Shown here: positions 14,825 to 28,481 of the stretch, in pieces
How positions within the stretch are numbered: the first letter of the stretch is position 1
Layout: every line of letters begins with the position of its first letter
Origin: Glandiceps talaboti
Lineage: Eukaryota > Hemichordata > Enteropneusta > Spengelidae
Assembly (NCBI RefSeq): GCF_964340395.1
Contig: NC_135562.1
Span: 13,597,043-13,661,042 of the forward strand
Length of the DNA: 64,000 nt
Reading direction: 5' to 3'
Translations under genes and position numbers: made by a program
The notes under the pieces: model-generated
Database searches by the model: none
Seen by the model: the letters and a program-made list of their open reading frames with translations, nothing else
Told to the model about the DNA's origin: nothing

Positions 14825-15252
14825 ATGTATGTATGTATGTATGTATGTATGTATGTATGTATGTATGTATGTATGTATGTATGTATGTATGTATGAATGA
14901 GTGTGTGTGTCTGTATGTATGTATGTATGTATGTATGTATGTATGTATGTATGTATGTATGTATGTATGTATGTTATTTAGTATCCATCAACTGTTTGTC
15001 TGTCTGTCTTTCGGGTGATTCATAATACTTGGATGTTATAACAAATTCGATCACATGGCTGATTATCTCTTAAATTTGTATTAATATTTGAACCTGTTCT
15101 TTTACTAGGTAAGTGCGGAAATGTTAAAAACAGTCCCAAAACTATATCAACATGCTACACCAAAGACAAAGGAAGCGTTCTACCTAAGGAAAACCTTTGA
15201 CAAATACTTTCCTGGTCAAGCTGAAAATCTACTACAATACCTTTGGATGTGA
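4154..15252 (+). CDS. asns-like: Asparagine synthetase (glutamine-hydrolysing)-like, 10 exons, 534 aa
   Basis: Exons: 4154-4402, 4950-5096, 5838-5928, 6316-6492, 7012-7104, 7576-7703, 9656-9782, 11659-11866, 14413-14653, 15109-15252; all have GT-AG borders and phases join in one frame. The family makes asparagine from aspartate, ATP and glutamine in the cytosol. Residues 1-190 are the N-terminal nucleophile glutaminase; the start is placed at the second in-frame ATG because MCGIWAVFG puts Cys at position 2, exposed after Met removal. The synthetase domain keeps the PPi loop SGGVDSS (252-258), GEGADE (358-363) and [10 protein letters not shown] (408-417). Oddities: the glutamine-binding residues Arg, Asn and Glu of the family are Gln49, Asp75 and Lys77 here (DGKIYN instead of NGEIYN), and FSDG is FSVG (465-468). 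The protein stops about 27 residues before the human C-terminus. Identity as a family member is firm; glutamine-dependent activity is doubtful. Confidence 0.95.
5251..5331. repeat. (TCAA)n microsatellite in intron 2
   Basis: Pure TCAA run about 155 bp after the exon 2 donor of the asparagine synthetase-like gene. Confidence 0.95.
5373..5710. repeat. (TATG)n microsatellite in intron 2
   Basis: TATG run with TGCG and TGCA interruptions, ending about 127 bp before the exon 3 acceptor. Its repeating YVCM frames are not genes. Confidence 0.95.
6692..6740. repeat. (TG)n microsatellite in intron 4
   Basis: Dinucleotide run. Confidence 0.95.
7773..7831. repeat. (GTCT)n microsatellite in intron 6
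   Basis: Tetranucleotide run 70 bp after the exon 6 donor. Confidence 0.95.
7940..8930 (+). mobile_element. 5'-truncated, decayed non-LTR retrotransposon (LINE) in intron 6
   Basis: The reverse transcriptase signature LYADD is readable at 7984-7998, followed by EWSKL and then by [33 protein letters not shown] and [16 protein letters not shown], the usual order of the palm and thumb of CR1/Jockey/I-type LINE reverse transcriptases. Stops at about 8002, 8072, 8201 and 8438 and frame changes show it is dead. The 3' end is a short (TAAA)n tail near 8911-8928. It has the same orientation as the host gene. Confidence 0.8.
10807..11166. mobile_element. MITE with terminal inverted repeats, copy 1 (intron 7)
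   Basis: Begins AGTCTCGGTTACCCACTG and ends GAGTAACCGAGACT; the inner part of each end also matches (TTGCCGTTGAGGGC against CCCTCAACGGCAAGAG). A related element lies at 25537-25946. Confidence 0.75.
13978..14184. mobile_element. Foldback element with ~85-bp arms (intron 8)
   Basis: Arms 13983-14066 and 14093-14181 are near-perfect inverted copies (ATTTTGCCTTGTTTACATTT against AAATGTAAACAAGGCAAAAT, and GTAGATGTCGGCTAATCG against CGATTAGCCGACATCTAC), with a spacer of about 27 bp. A solo arm lies at 22555-22631. Confidence 0.85.
14678..14972. repeat. Compound TATG/CCTG/CTGT/TATG microsatellite filling intron 9
   Basis: Four blocks of tetranucleotides make up about two thirds of the 455-bp intron and begin 24 bp after the donor at 14654. 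Confidence 0.95.
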
Positions 15253-15664
15253 TACTGCATTCAGAAATGAAAGAATGCGACATTACTAAAGTGGTACTAC
15301 GATGTAGTTTACATAGAAGATAACCTCCATAATATAAGAGGCAGGTTTGTCCAAGTCGACCTGGCAAGCATTCTCTTATGCAGCCTGTGAACTCAACGTT
15401 TTAATGAATAACAGAAGCTGATTGGTTGAATAATGTTATGTCTATAGTATGGCAGTTAATTAATTTTCATGACAACTATTATGTTGACTGTGACTGCGGA
15501 TATTAATATGATATACTTGACCGAATATCGAAATATAATCTAGGTAGTAGTTCAACAAATAGCCTTAATTATCACAGCCAATATGCTAATTTTATGCTGA
15601 TTGTCACCAACAGTAACAGATGATGAGACACGGCCAAACTACCATATTTGAAATACTGAATTCT

Positions 15665-15895
15665 CAGGCAGTGTGAAGAGAATATGACAGAACCCAATTA
15701 CACGAGAGTGCAAGTGTGGCATACTCAGGGTATTTGCACGAGTTCTTGCAGTGTTCTTTGCGCCCGTACTTTCACGAGGGTAGCAATTGAAAGTGCAATC
15801 GACAACAGTGCAAGCACGAGTGCAAATGCCCCTGAGTACCCATGCTCTCACTCACGCGGCATGGGATTCTGTTATTATTACATATGTTCAACTGA
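15665..15895. repeat. Imperfect inverted repeat in the asparagine synthetase-like 3' region
   Basis: The left arm around 15706-15755 (ACTCAGGG, TATTTGCAC, CTTGCAGTGTT) is complementary to 15804-15850 (AACAGTGCAAG, GTGCAAATGCCCCTGAGT). Flanking GACAGAACCCAATT and ATGGGATTCTGTTA extend the pairing loosely. Confidence 0.6.
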
Positions 15896-16154
15896 AACAT
15901 CACATTTCCGTAACCAGATTTAAACTGAATGCCTTCCGTAAGGGCAAAGTTTTGAGATTGTCGTTACTACAGACAATTGTTGAATACAACAGAACACATG
16001 TAATGTTATTTTTTTCTCATTGATTACTATTTGCTCATTGCTGTTAGTGATCTCCTGGCCAACCGCAACATACCATTTTGTTCTTTCTTTTAAGATTTGT
16101 CATTGTTTCCGAATTTAGTTAAATACTTCTCCGGATTTGTGTGATTTGTATGTT

Positions 16155-16206
16155 TTTGTTTTGTTTTGTTTTGTTTTGCTTTGTTGTTGTTGTTGTTGTT
16201 GTTGTT
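16155..16206. repeat. (GTTTT)n(GTT)n tract
   Basis: Short pentanucleotide then trinucleotide run just before the candidate polyadenylation signal. Confidence 0.85.
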
Positions 16207-16233
16207 TCGATCAACTATTTTTGCCCTCATTAA

Positions 16234-16239
16234 AATAAA
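16234..16239 (+). terminator. Candidate polyadenylation signal of the asparagine synthetase-like gene
   Basis: The hexamer AATAAA lies about 980 bp after the stop codon and is the first canonical signal I found downstream. A foldback element and GTTTT/GTT repeats lie between stop and signal, so the 3' UTR would contain them. cDNA would decide. Confidence 0.4.
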
Positions 16240-18173
16240 GTATTATTATGTACTGTGACATTTGTTGAGAATGTAAAAAAAAAAAATAAGCGCATCGTCG
16301 TACCACTTTAGACGACATTTCCTGACAAGAAACTATTTTTTTCTTTTTTGTGGCCAATCGAATATATGCCAATGACTTATAAAAACTAAAAGCTACATGA
16401 ATAATATTTTCAGGACAAGTGCGCTTTGGTATCGCAAATGCATGTAATATCAAATTATATTGAATTTGAAGTGTGCATTCTTGAGATATAGCCTTATTAC
16501 CGAAAATCATTAATTACGTAAATTGCTCATTAATATTCACGGGAGTTTTACCAAAACCTAATCAAGTCTTGCCATTACCCTACGAAATACGTCTTCAAAA
16601 TTTCGTTTGAATTGAGAAAGCCGTTATGGAGAAAACAATGACACAGACAGACAGACAGACACAGACAAACACAGACTTCCACCCACTAAATGCTTACGGA
16701 AGAAAAAATGACAATATGCGCTCACGCGCTTTCATATAGAGTGGAAGATCGCGTCCTCATTTGTATTCATTAGCATATAGGTATGCAATGACGTTTTGGT
16801 AGTGCACTGCAGTGCAAATGCCACTAGTATTTGCGCACACTGTGCACCGGTACAGGTAATATCTGGTACATATGTAATAATGAAAATGTCGGCTACCTAT
16901 TAGTTAAATATACCAGATTAGAATTGCTTTTATGGTTTCATTCATTACTACAAATATTTCACATTTAATTACTTATCTATTTTTTTCCATTACTAAAATA
17001 TATTGAAAATATATATCAATGTTTAAAGCGCTAAATGATCATTCCGATATGACGTCATACTGGAATACTCCTCAAAGATAAACTGTCTAAACGTATTATG
17101 TTTCTTAGTTCAAGAAAGGCCAACCCATTCTCATTTAAATTCTAGAAAAAAATTATCTTTAGAACGATACATGAGAATGTAACTGTGAATAAAGTTATCC
17201 AGGATTCTGGATTCCTATTCCCAGATTAATTCTTGATTTACAACGCAACTGATGGCATTGTACGAAAAGTCAAATTTACCCACCTTTACCCAACTTTTAC
17301 CCTACCTGTGACCCACCTAACCACCTTCTCTGTCCTGGGGTAGTACGAGACGCAGTACCACTTTTGACTGTCTATAACCCCAGGTGAGAGATCACCAGGG
17401 GTAAATTAAGTCAAACTTGGAGTCTCATACCACGTTTGCAAAAACTGTGCTCAAGATTTACCCCGACAGACAGACAGACAGACATGTGCAGATAGAGTGA
17501 TTGACAGACAGACACTGCATCATGACTATAGCACTATTGAACCCCTTACTGGTTCAGTTGTGCTAAAAACCAACGACTGATAATCCACTTTAAGGAGGGG
17601 GGGGGGGCAAAGGCGTTTGTCGTTGCTGCTATGGTTGATATCTAGTGAGACTCAAAAAGCAACTTTCACCATGATATATTGTGCGAGATCTCTAAAAATA
17701 GGAGCAATAACTTTATTCAAATTAGACATGGGCTGACCTCTGTACACCTGAGTATTGAATTATGTTATTGGAACCAAATTACCAATGCAGAGAAACTATA
17801 ATGGACTGGATGTCGGGCAATGTATTGTGGTACTTGAAAGTTACCCAGTGATAAAAGTCGCCTCGACCTTGTCCAGATCACGATGTATATCCGTATTTAC
17901 ATATCACTATTGCCCGAAATTGGTGAAAGTCCTACGAAAGACCACCACAATCGGTATAACTGAATGTTTTTAGAATGCGGAAATCTTAGTATGGTATAAA
18001 TCCATATCTTAATATCTGTCATGATCTCATCTCAATAACAATAAAACGGAACACAGGAACACAATATACAAGAAGAATATTAAATTCAAAGTATATATAA
18101 TTGTATTGGTATTTATAAGCCACCATAGCATCAGAAGACCCCGATTCTATTGAAAACACCATCGAGACAAACT
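16240..18173. other. Intergenic between convergent asparagine synthetase-like and HNMT-like genes
   Basis: Nothing coding recognised. There are short GACA runs near 16640 and 17465 and MITE copy 2. Confidence 0.6.
17261..17462. mobile_element. MITE-like element, copy 2
   Basis: Second copy of the element at 652-862, same orientation, roughly 80 percent alike by eye. It is followed directly by a short (GACA)n tract. Confidence 0.6.
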
Positions 18174-18179
18174 TTATTT
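18174..18179 (-). terminator. Candidate polyadenylation signal of the HNMT-like gene
   Basis: AATAAA on the minus strand, about 140 nt after the stop codon at 18317, a normal spacing for a short 3' UTR. Confidence 0.5.
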
Positions 18180-18316
18180 TTTGAAAGATATTCAGTTGTA
18201 CTTTTTCTTGGAGTTGTTATACAAAGTTAACGTACACAACTTACAGAACAACACGATATACAATTAGCAAATTGTTAACATTACAGTAAACATTAATTCA
18301 AATCAACAAACGGTGA

Positions 18317-19699
18317 CTATTTTCTGAAAATTAAGTCGTCGTCGTTATCAGAGAGAAACAGATCATCCTCTTCCTCAGTACAGCATTCCCGCATGTATGC
18401 CAACAAGTTGTCTGCCGTTGCTCTTGGGACGTTCTGTCGAAAGTTGATAACTCCAAATATTATATCAAGCATCTTGTTACCGTCTTCGGAAGGCTCAAGG
18501 AAACATTCTGTAACTTTGAATTTTCCTTTACGATGTTTTTCCTCTCTCTCTGCTTCTGAAATATTGCCCTTTAAAATTTCCTGTAGATCTTCCGACCCAA
18601 AGAATGTTATCATTGGATTCTTGTAATAGTCACTGATTTTGGCGGAACATTTCGGCCACCCTCCTTAACATATAATGAAAAAGACATATCTAAATTAAAT
18701 ACCCCTATATCAATATCTTATTCATCACTGTTTCTACCATCTCATTAAAAATACACATTCTCCATGTAAACTTATTGAGATCAGTAAAATCTCATTGGCT
18801 TTCGAGAAGTGACCATTTTTACACCAGACGTAAAACTGAAATGTCAAACATAAAGATTGGCGTTCCAATATCTTTTGTAACCATCAACATTTATAGCAGA
18901 TTAAGATTTTGCATAATTACCAAAAAAACGTTTAAATAAAATATGCAAATTGACTACACAAAGACGATTTCGCCATTACTATGCAAACGACTGAATGAAA
19001 TTAAAACAGTAGATCGTTAAATGATACAATGTAAAAGTGAAAATGTTACCTGATCCCATTCTGAATAAAAGTATTCCACCTTTAATCAGCCAGTCATATA
19101 ACTTGCAAATAGTTGTAGCTCCACCTTTAAAGTGATAGGCACTATGGATAGCAATTATCACGTCGTATTGAACGTCTTGTCCTTTACTTTCTTCAATGAA
19201 TTCATCGATGGTTTGAACGTGTTCTTTAAAGGATATCCCTTTCCATTCATCGATGTGTGACTGTATTAATGAGTGGAATTCATCAACTTGACCTTGAGCG
19301 GGCTCAATAAAGTCGTACACCATGTTGGGGTATTGGCGATGTAGAGCATTAATAATCGGCACTTCATTTTTACCTATAAGTAGAGACATTATTATTCAAT
19401 CTGCAATAGCTGCAAATAGTACCATCCATCAATCGCTGGCACAACACACACTCGTCCATGCTGAACACTAATATAAAAAGTCTGTTCTTACCATTTCCAG
19501 TCCCAATGGAAAGCACTTGTAGTTCACCCTTTGTATCCAAGCAAAGCTTACCGAACACCTCTTCCATGTCAGCTACACTGTGTGCAATTCTTTCAGCAAG
19601 ACCATTTTTGACACAAATCTTATATCGGTCATGGTATTCATTGTGATTGATGGTGAAACTATCCGGAAATTCTTCTCTCATTTTTAATGCCGATGACAT
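18317..19699 (-). CDS. hnmt-like: Histamine N-methyltransferase-like SAM methyltransferase, 3 coding exons, 292 aa
   Basis: Coding exons in transcript order: 19699-19492, 19373-19050, 18663-18317; phases are 1 and 1 and the total is 292 aa, the same length as human HNMT. HNMT methylates histamine in the cytosol using S-adenosylmethionine. Visible motifs: SAM-binding loop LSIGTGNG (63-70), acidic FIEP after the second strand (Glu93), and the YDVIIAIHSAYHF strand (139-151), all collinear with HNMT. Residues that contact histamine in the human enzyme differ: Glu28 aligns with Asp24, Gln143 with His146, and no equivalent of Asn283 is obvious. The acidic tail (EEEDDLFLSDNDDD) is unlike human HNMT. 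A splice acceptor lies 27 nt upstream of the ATG, so at least one non-coding 5' exon is expected. The third exon has an alternative acceptor 3 nt further in. The fold assignment is strong; the substrate is unknown. Confidence 0.87.
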
Positions 19700-20197
19700 C
19701 CTGTGATTATCAGTATATCGTTTCTTCTGAAAGAAAATTTGAAAAGAAAAATAATATACCAATACTACTAATTGCTTGTGTTTGGCATTGATGTGCTACT
19801 ATGATAGCTCTCGTATTATCCAGTCACAAACATACATTTTGGCATTAGATGTTCTAGTGCAGCACAGAGCTAGGAAAGGAACCAACCAGATAATATTGTG
19901 TTGGATATCATTACCCAAGCGTCAGCTGCTTGCACAAATTAGACCTTAACTAAGAAACTATGTATAATCAATGCTTAAAAGAGCATGCTACTGAATAAAA
20001 ACATCTGAATTAGTCTCAAAAATATCGTCATAATAATAAGTATTCCCTCGCCGACAATAGAAGTCTGTAAAAATAGTCTAGTCCAACCATCTTGTTAGGA
20101 AATATACACAAACATTTAAGACCATGAAAGTCCTAATTTTATCAGTCGTCTGATGATTGTTTTGAAACAACTTATAACATCCTTACTCTTTTGAATT

Positions 20198-20200
<3 letters not shown>

Positions 20201-20252
<52 letters not shown>

Positions 20253-20258
20253 CACACA
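20201..20258. repeat. (CA)n microsatellite
   Basis: CA run with one CG interruption, in the DNA upstream of the HNMT-like gene. Confidence 0.95.
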
Positions 20259-20527
20259 TTATAAAACTATGGTACGATGTACATGATTTCACATAATATT
20301 CATCTTTTGTACCTAACAGACACATGAAAATGTGGTGCATTGTTTTTCACTGTTTCTTTATGTGCAAAGTATTCGACTACGTGGTTTAATTCAGGTTTAT
20401 ACAGCCTATAACATACTACAATTTACTTTGCATAAGTTTTGTATTTTACACCAAGCAGATACTGTATTTTAAAGGAGTTGTGAGAATTTTACAAATTCAT
20501 ATGAAATTCACACGCTATTTCCATCCA

Positions 20528-20538
20528 AGCAATTGAGT

Positions 20539-20617
<79 letters not shown>

Positions 20618-20640
20618 AGTGTGTGTAGTTTGCAATTGCT
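20528..20640. repeat. 113-bp palindrome: (CA)n(TA)n(TG)n with unique arms
   Basis: The dinucleotide runs CA, TA and TG follow one another so that the whole tract is self-complementary. The palindrome continues beyond them into AGCAATTG on the left and CAATTGCT on the right. Confidence 0.85.
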
Positions 20641-22554
20641 AGAGATTACGAATCGTATCATTTGAAGCGCCCTGTATTATCAGCCAGCCAGAATAAAGTG
20701 TCTGCTGGAAGTGTCTGCTGGCTTCAACTTAGTCCATACTAAATTACACTATTTTAATTCAAAGTGTAGTAAATCATATACCTATTTTCGTGTTGAGTAT
20801 ACGGGTCAATCTAGGTCACTAAAGATGCCAATTCTCGATAACCATCGTTATGCAAATATTTCTGACCTGTTCTAAGCTTGGTAAATAAGCAATGTCCAGA
20901 CTGTACACGCAACACATGTACACTACCATTGCTCTGTACCTGTAAACTGGTGACGTAAAGGGGTTGTTGACAGTCAATAGACCCTACACGAAAGGTAGGC
21001 AAACAAACAACGTGGACAGTCTACCAACAAGTTCACATTCCTACGATTGGATATAGGTATATCGTCATCTATATCGGTGGTTTTTTTTCGTAAAAAAGGT
21101 CTATAAGAAAGTAGAATGTAGACACTATCCAGCTGATCTGTCAGAACATAAATCTAATGACGTCTAGTGTCGAAAACATGAAGTTCAATCCCGTTGTGTT
21201 TTATATCGTAGTTTTACTTATATAACTTATTGTGCATGGCTGTAATATACCAACAGTGCAAATATATGAAATTAGATTTTATAATGTTTAGAAAAAACAC
21301 CACAAACGAGTACATATACATTATCAAAACCGTCAACAAAACATACAAGGTGACCCACCATGTTGGAAATGAGCGTAATGCATCGTTACGTTTTTTCTCT
21401 CCGTGATGAAACAAGTTGTTTCACCCCAAAGCCAAAAACTGTAGCACTAGTTTCCTGTCTAGTTTGCAAAGAATACCATACATGCCATTTTAAAGGATTT
21501 TTGAGAGGATTTGACATCGTAATCGAGTCTTCAACCATCAACTGAAAAACCATTGTGGTACAAACAAGCATCAAACGTTGACAACACACTGAATGTATAT
21601 AATATTGCCGTAACACGTAGGAACCGGTTGTTTCTGAAAATAGCGATTACGTACTCTTACCTTAGATTGTGTAAGATTGTGCAGGGTCTATGGTGTAAAC
21701 GTTGTAGTTTGTACACGTACTCGTGATGCTAACTGAATGTACGGATTATTTGTCAGCTTATTTCAGACTTAAAACCACTCCCTTTGATGAATGCCGGCAG
21801 AGACGTGTCCCGTTCGTGTAGGGTACACGTCAGTGAACAAAGTACAGTCCGATCGCAGGTTCTGATGATAATACTAGAAACGCATGACTCCTGGGGCCTG
21901 GCACCCTATTTTGCATATGATAACTAGCTGAATCTTTTGGACGTGGAGAACTTGTGGTTAGTGTGGTGATATTACTTATCTGGATTGTTCACACATATCG
22001 GTTACAACACGCAGTTACACGCTAACATTTTATGTTGCGAGTCACACATTGTAATCAATTGTGTCAAGTAAATATTATCTTGCAATGACAAGAAGACGCA
22101 TGTAAGGTCACATTGATTAATGAGACAGAGCAATCGATAGCCTCTCCTTGTCCTAACTACAACAGAAGTACACGGTATGACAGCATTGACTAGACTGTCG
22201 ATGCAGTACCTGTAGTTTCGTTACGTCGCTAATAAAAACAGTGAAATGCTAATAAAAACCAGTGAAGCGAACACTGTTGAGTCACACAAAATGAAATATA
22301 TAAGAAATAAAAAAGTAATGTCAAAAAGGAGCTACAATTTTTGCAGCAAACTAGACTGGTACTTCCATAGGGAGCGCATTGTCATCGCGTAATGTAGTCT
22401 TGACGAAGCGATACTATTATCCTGCAGAGCTCCGGGTTTAGTGGTCTGAGGTTGCAACAAGTATATATGCTGTGGTGAAGTCTGTTTTCCGTAGTGATGG
22501 TGTGACCTATGGCGTGATAATATGACGTAAACATGTACTACGAAGGTCAATTCA

Positions 22555-22631
22555 GGCAAAATAACGAAGGTAAAATAGCAATGAATGATTAGCCGACATC
22601 TACATAGGATTTTAATCAGATTGATCTTAGC
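22555..22631. mobile_element. Solo arm of the foldback element
   Basis: Carries GGCAAAATAACGAAGGTAAA, then GATTAGCCGACATCTACAT and GGATTTTAATCAGATTGAT, matching the right arm at 14107-14178. No opposing arm is seen nearby. Confidence 0.75.
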
Positions 22632-23513
22632 ACAGACATTACAGACGATATTTCCATGTATGTGTCAATTGGTGATTTCATGCAGCAGATCATTCGATGA
22701 CTATATAGGTAGTCTCACTCAGACATGTGCAGTGAAAAACATTGATCGGACAAAACGATCGTGTACGTCGTTCCCAAGAGTAATTACCACGTTACCTAAC
22801 TGCACCTATTTTAGCCTTGACTTTTTTTCGCAATAAGTTCAATCTCTAATACCATGTTTACATTAATCGGCTGTCTACCAGCAAGACAAAACACAAAGAA
22901 CAGGTACAGGTCAGGTACAGGCCAGGCCAGTCCAGGTATCGACTCACTATTTTTTGGAGATTCACATTCAGATCCAAAGATTTGAATCCGTCATTATATT
23001 TGGTGTAGCTTTTCGAATAGTTGTCAGGTTATTTTTTCTCAGCGATACTCCCATCAGTTATCTTTGTTTTCAAAAATCTCCATGCAACCAGTGTCTTCTG
23101 TTCTCGAAATCACTCATGATGTGTTGTCATGAATAGCACGCCATTTCTTATCATATACCTCTAATTACGACTAAAAGTCAGTCTTGCAAATGTCATGTTC
23201 CAGGGACAACTTCAATTGTAAAAACACTTGTTGCTGTGGGCGCTATTTTAAGTTCTTCGCTTTCCACATAGGTGGAGCTAGCTAATCACACCATCACTAT
23301 GAATCATTCATCCGAGGGTCAACTGACCTTTGAGAACATATAGCCATGAGAAACAACGAAAACCGGTATTACTTGAATATGTACGTATTGAGGTTCGATA
23401 CACTGTGTGGTATAAACATTCCTCATTGGCTTCGTGGGAATGTTCCAGACAATTTTGTTTTTGTATTTTTAATATCTGACTTAATTCTAGTCATCAGTGT
23501 ACAGGCCATCGTA

Positions 23514-24089
23514 ATTGATAGCAGTAATCAATACAACTGTACTAAAGGTAGAAATAAGTCTGATTGGACTTTTCCTTAAGTTGATAGCAGTAATCAATAC
23601 AAGTGTACAAAAGGTAGAAATAAGTCTGACTGGACTTTTCCTTAAGTTGATAGCAGTAATCAATACAAGTGTACAAAAGGCAGTAATAGGTCTGACTGGA
23701 CCTTTCCTGTAAGTTGATAGCAGTAATCAATACAAGTGTACTAAAGACAGAAATAAGTTTGACTGGACTTTTCCTGTAAGTTGATAGCAGTAATCAATAC
23801 AAGTGTACTAAAGACAGAAATAAGTTTGACTGGACTTTTCGTGTAAGTTGATAGCAGTAATCAATACAAATGTACTAAAAGCAGAAATAAGTCTGACTGG
23901 ACTTTTCCTTAAGTTGATAGCAGTAATCAATACAAATGTACTAAAGGAAGAAATAAGTCTGACTGAACTTTTCCTTTAAGTTGATAGCAGTAATCAACAC
24001 AAGTGTACTAAAGGAAGAAATAAGTCTGACTGAACCTTTCCTTTAAGTTGATATCAGTAATCAATACAAGTGTACTAAAGGTAGAAATA
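23514..24089. repeat. Minisatellite, nine copies of a 66-67 bp unit
   Basis: The unit starts TTGATAGCAGTAATCAATAC and ends with GACTGGACTTTTCCT. Unit starts (GCAG) lie at 23521, 23587, 23653, 23720, 23787, 23854, 23920, 23987 and, with one change, 24054. A single related monomer lies in asparagine synthetase-like intron 5 at about 7449-7502. Confidence 0.9.
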
Positions 24090-24489
24090 TATAACCTTCC
24101 TCACAGAAGGTAAACATGAACGCTCAGTCTGCTTATGTATAATGATAATAATCTTAACCTTTATTTATACCGGATAGTTGTTTAAGTATATAAACACTTA
24201 TCTCCCAAGAAGTCCAGTAAGGGCCATCACTCATGGGATCAGTGTTACGTGTGTACTATCATAGATGGTAGAATATCACGGGGACCTGCATATTTCCAGG
24301 TTTATTTGTTGAACATGTCCTGACGTGCCAAAAAATGACAGAACAAAATCACTCTGTACTGGTCCGTTTACTACATTAACGTCTATTAATCTCTTTGCCA
24401 GTTCGGCTTGGTTTATTAGTTGCAACGATTTTATTCTTCGTTAATGAAGAAATTGATAGTACTTTAAAAGTCAACTAATCTCTTTCTAG

Positions 24490-27196
<2,707 letters not shown>

Positions 27197-27860
27197 TAAC
27201 AGAAGGACGAATATGTTTACAACTGGACAGTCGACATCCAGTAGTCATTGGTTTACGATATACACCATTGGATAAATTGGCATGGAAATAGAGTGTCGTT
27301 CCACGGTTACTTTTACGATTTCTAGAATAGAAAGTGTTGTATAGATTTATTACGTTATATAATGATAATTGAATATATATTCATGACAGGGATTTTAAAA
27401 TCCAGCTATTATTAGTAATAAATATATTTTGGTAGAATTCTTCTTATATCCAGAGTCTGCCAGACGTGTTTAGATGAACATAGTTTGTGCATTATTATCG
27501 GCATTGCTTTGTAAAACATGTGAATTAGACTAGACAATATGTACACAATTAAAGTTCATCATTATTTAACACTTGAGAGGTGTCGTTTGTGCTGGTCAGA
27601 TTGACATCATCACAGTGATGCAATTTTGGGTATTTCTTCAATAATGTCTTATTACTGATCAAAATTTACCAATGTGGCACATCTCGTAATAGTAACATCT
27701 TCAATGGATTGCATTTGACAAAAATATTTAGATACTTTATGAAATTATATATCTTGGTTTAAAGTATGTAATGAGGGGGTGCTTCGAATAATTATTATGC
27801 TTTTGGTCTATTGTTCTCTGAAAGACTATATAATTTGCTATTTTGTGTTTGATTTTCATC

Positions 27861-27866
27861 AATAAA
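27861..27866 (+). terminator. Candidate polyadenylation signal of the VWDE-like gene
   Basis: AATAAA about 665 nt after the stop codon at 27196, with no gene between. Weaker AT-rich alternatives exist near 27418. Confidence 0.4.
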
Positions 27867-28061
27867 AACTATGTCTGATGCTAGTTATAGAAAAGTTTCC
27901 AACAGTGTTTTCATTTAGAAAAATTAAGACGACCTTGAATTTTGACTATGTCCTTGACCTGTGATCAGAAAGATCATATCATCAATCAGTTGCCCCCCCC
28001 CCCCACATAATACTTTTAATATATTAGCATTTACAGATCCCGAGATGACTTTTAAAAAAAT

Positions 28062-28142
28062 GTTTGACTGACTGACTGACTGACTGACTGACTGACTGAC
28101 TGACTGTCTGTCTGACTGACTGACTGTCTGACTAACTGACTC
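28062..28142. repeat. (TGAC)n microsatellite
   Basis: TGAC run with TGTC interruptions, directly after the stop of the exon-like ORF at 28141-28481. Confidence 0.9.
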
Positions 28143-28481
28143 ACTGTATGAACGCATACATGAAGGAAAGACTATACACACAAATGTACGGAACTACATA
28201 CATGAGAAAGGACCAAATATATACCACAATACTAGACATTTCGGTAAGTAAAAAATTCAATTTAATATCAATAATAAATATCGCAAAATCTATAAAATTC
28301 GTCAGACCTGCGTCTTTCTTAGCAAGATTAGTCATTCCCCTTGCGATGTCTTCAGGACATGACATCAGATCTTTCCCCGATAAATCTTTGGTTGCTTCGG
28401 TTGTCGTGCCGTCACGTATGTCGTGCAGCAAGTCACAAAGGTTTCTGATGTTGGCATATTCCAAAATTAGATAGGCAGGTA
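28141..28481 (-). CDS. Isolated exon-like ORF, unknown protein
   Basis: On the minus strand a good acceptor (pyrimidine run, a CTAAC branch-like site and CACAG) precedes an ORF open only in phase 1. It begins VPAYLILEYANIRNLCDLLHD and contains DLMSCPEDIARGMTNLAKKD, which looks helical and codon-like. A possible donor follows DAG (GTCTGA, weak); otherwise the frame runs through a hydrophobic stretch to TGA at 28141. It does not join in phase to the last exons of the multi-DED gene, which end in phase 0 or at a stop codon, but could join one of that gene's phase-1 exons by alternative splicing. I do not recognise the protein. Confidence 0.35.

Larger units (their letters stand above)
19727..24489. 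other. Shared upstream region of the divergent HNMT-like and VWDE-like genes
   Basis: It should hold the non-coding 5' exon of the HNMT-like gene and possibly missing 5' exons of the VWDE-like gene. I saw no signal peptide, VWD or EGF coding exon. The CA runs, palindrome, foldback solo arm and satellite are listed separately. Confidence 0.5.

Noticed and set aside
23514-24089. CRISPR-like regular repeats
   Set aside because: The whole 66-67-bp unit is repeated with no unique spacers, in a eukaryotic intergenic region.
28148-28474. 108-aa plus-strand frame
   Set aside because: It is antisense to the better-supported exon-like ORF on the minus strand, which has a good acceptor.
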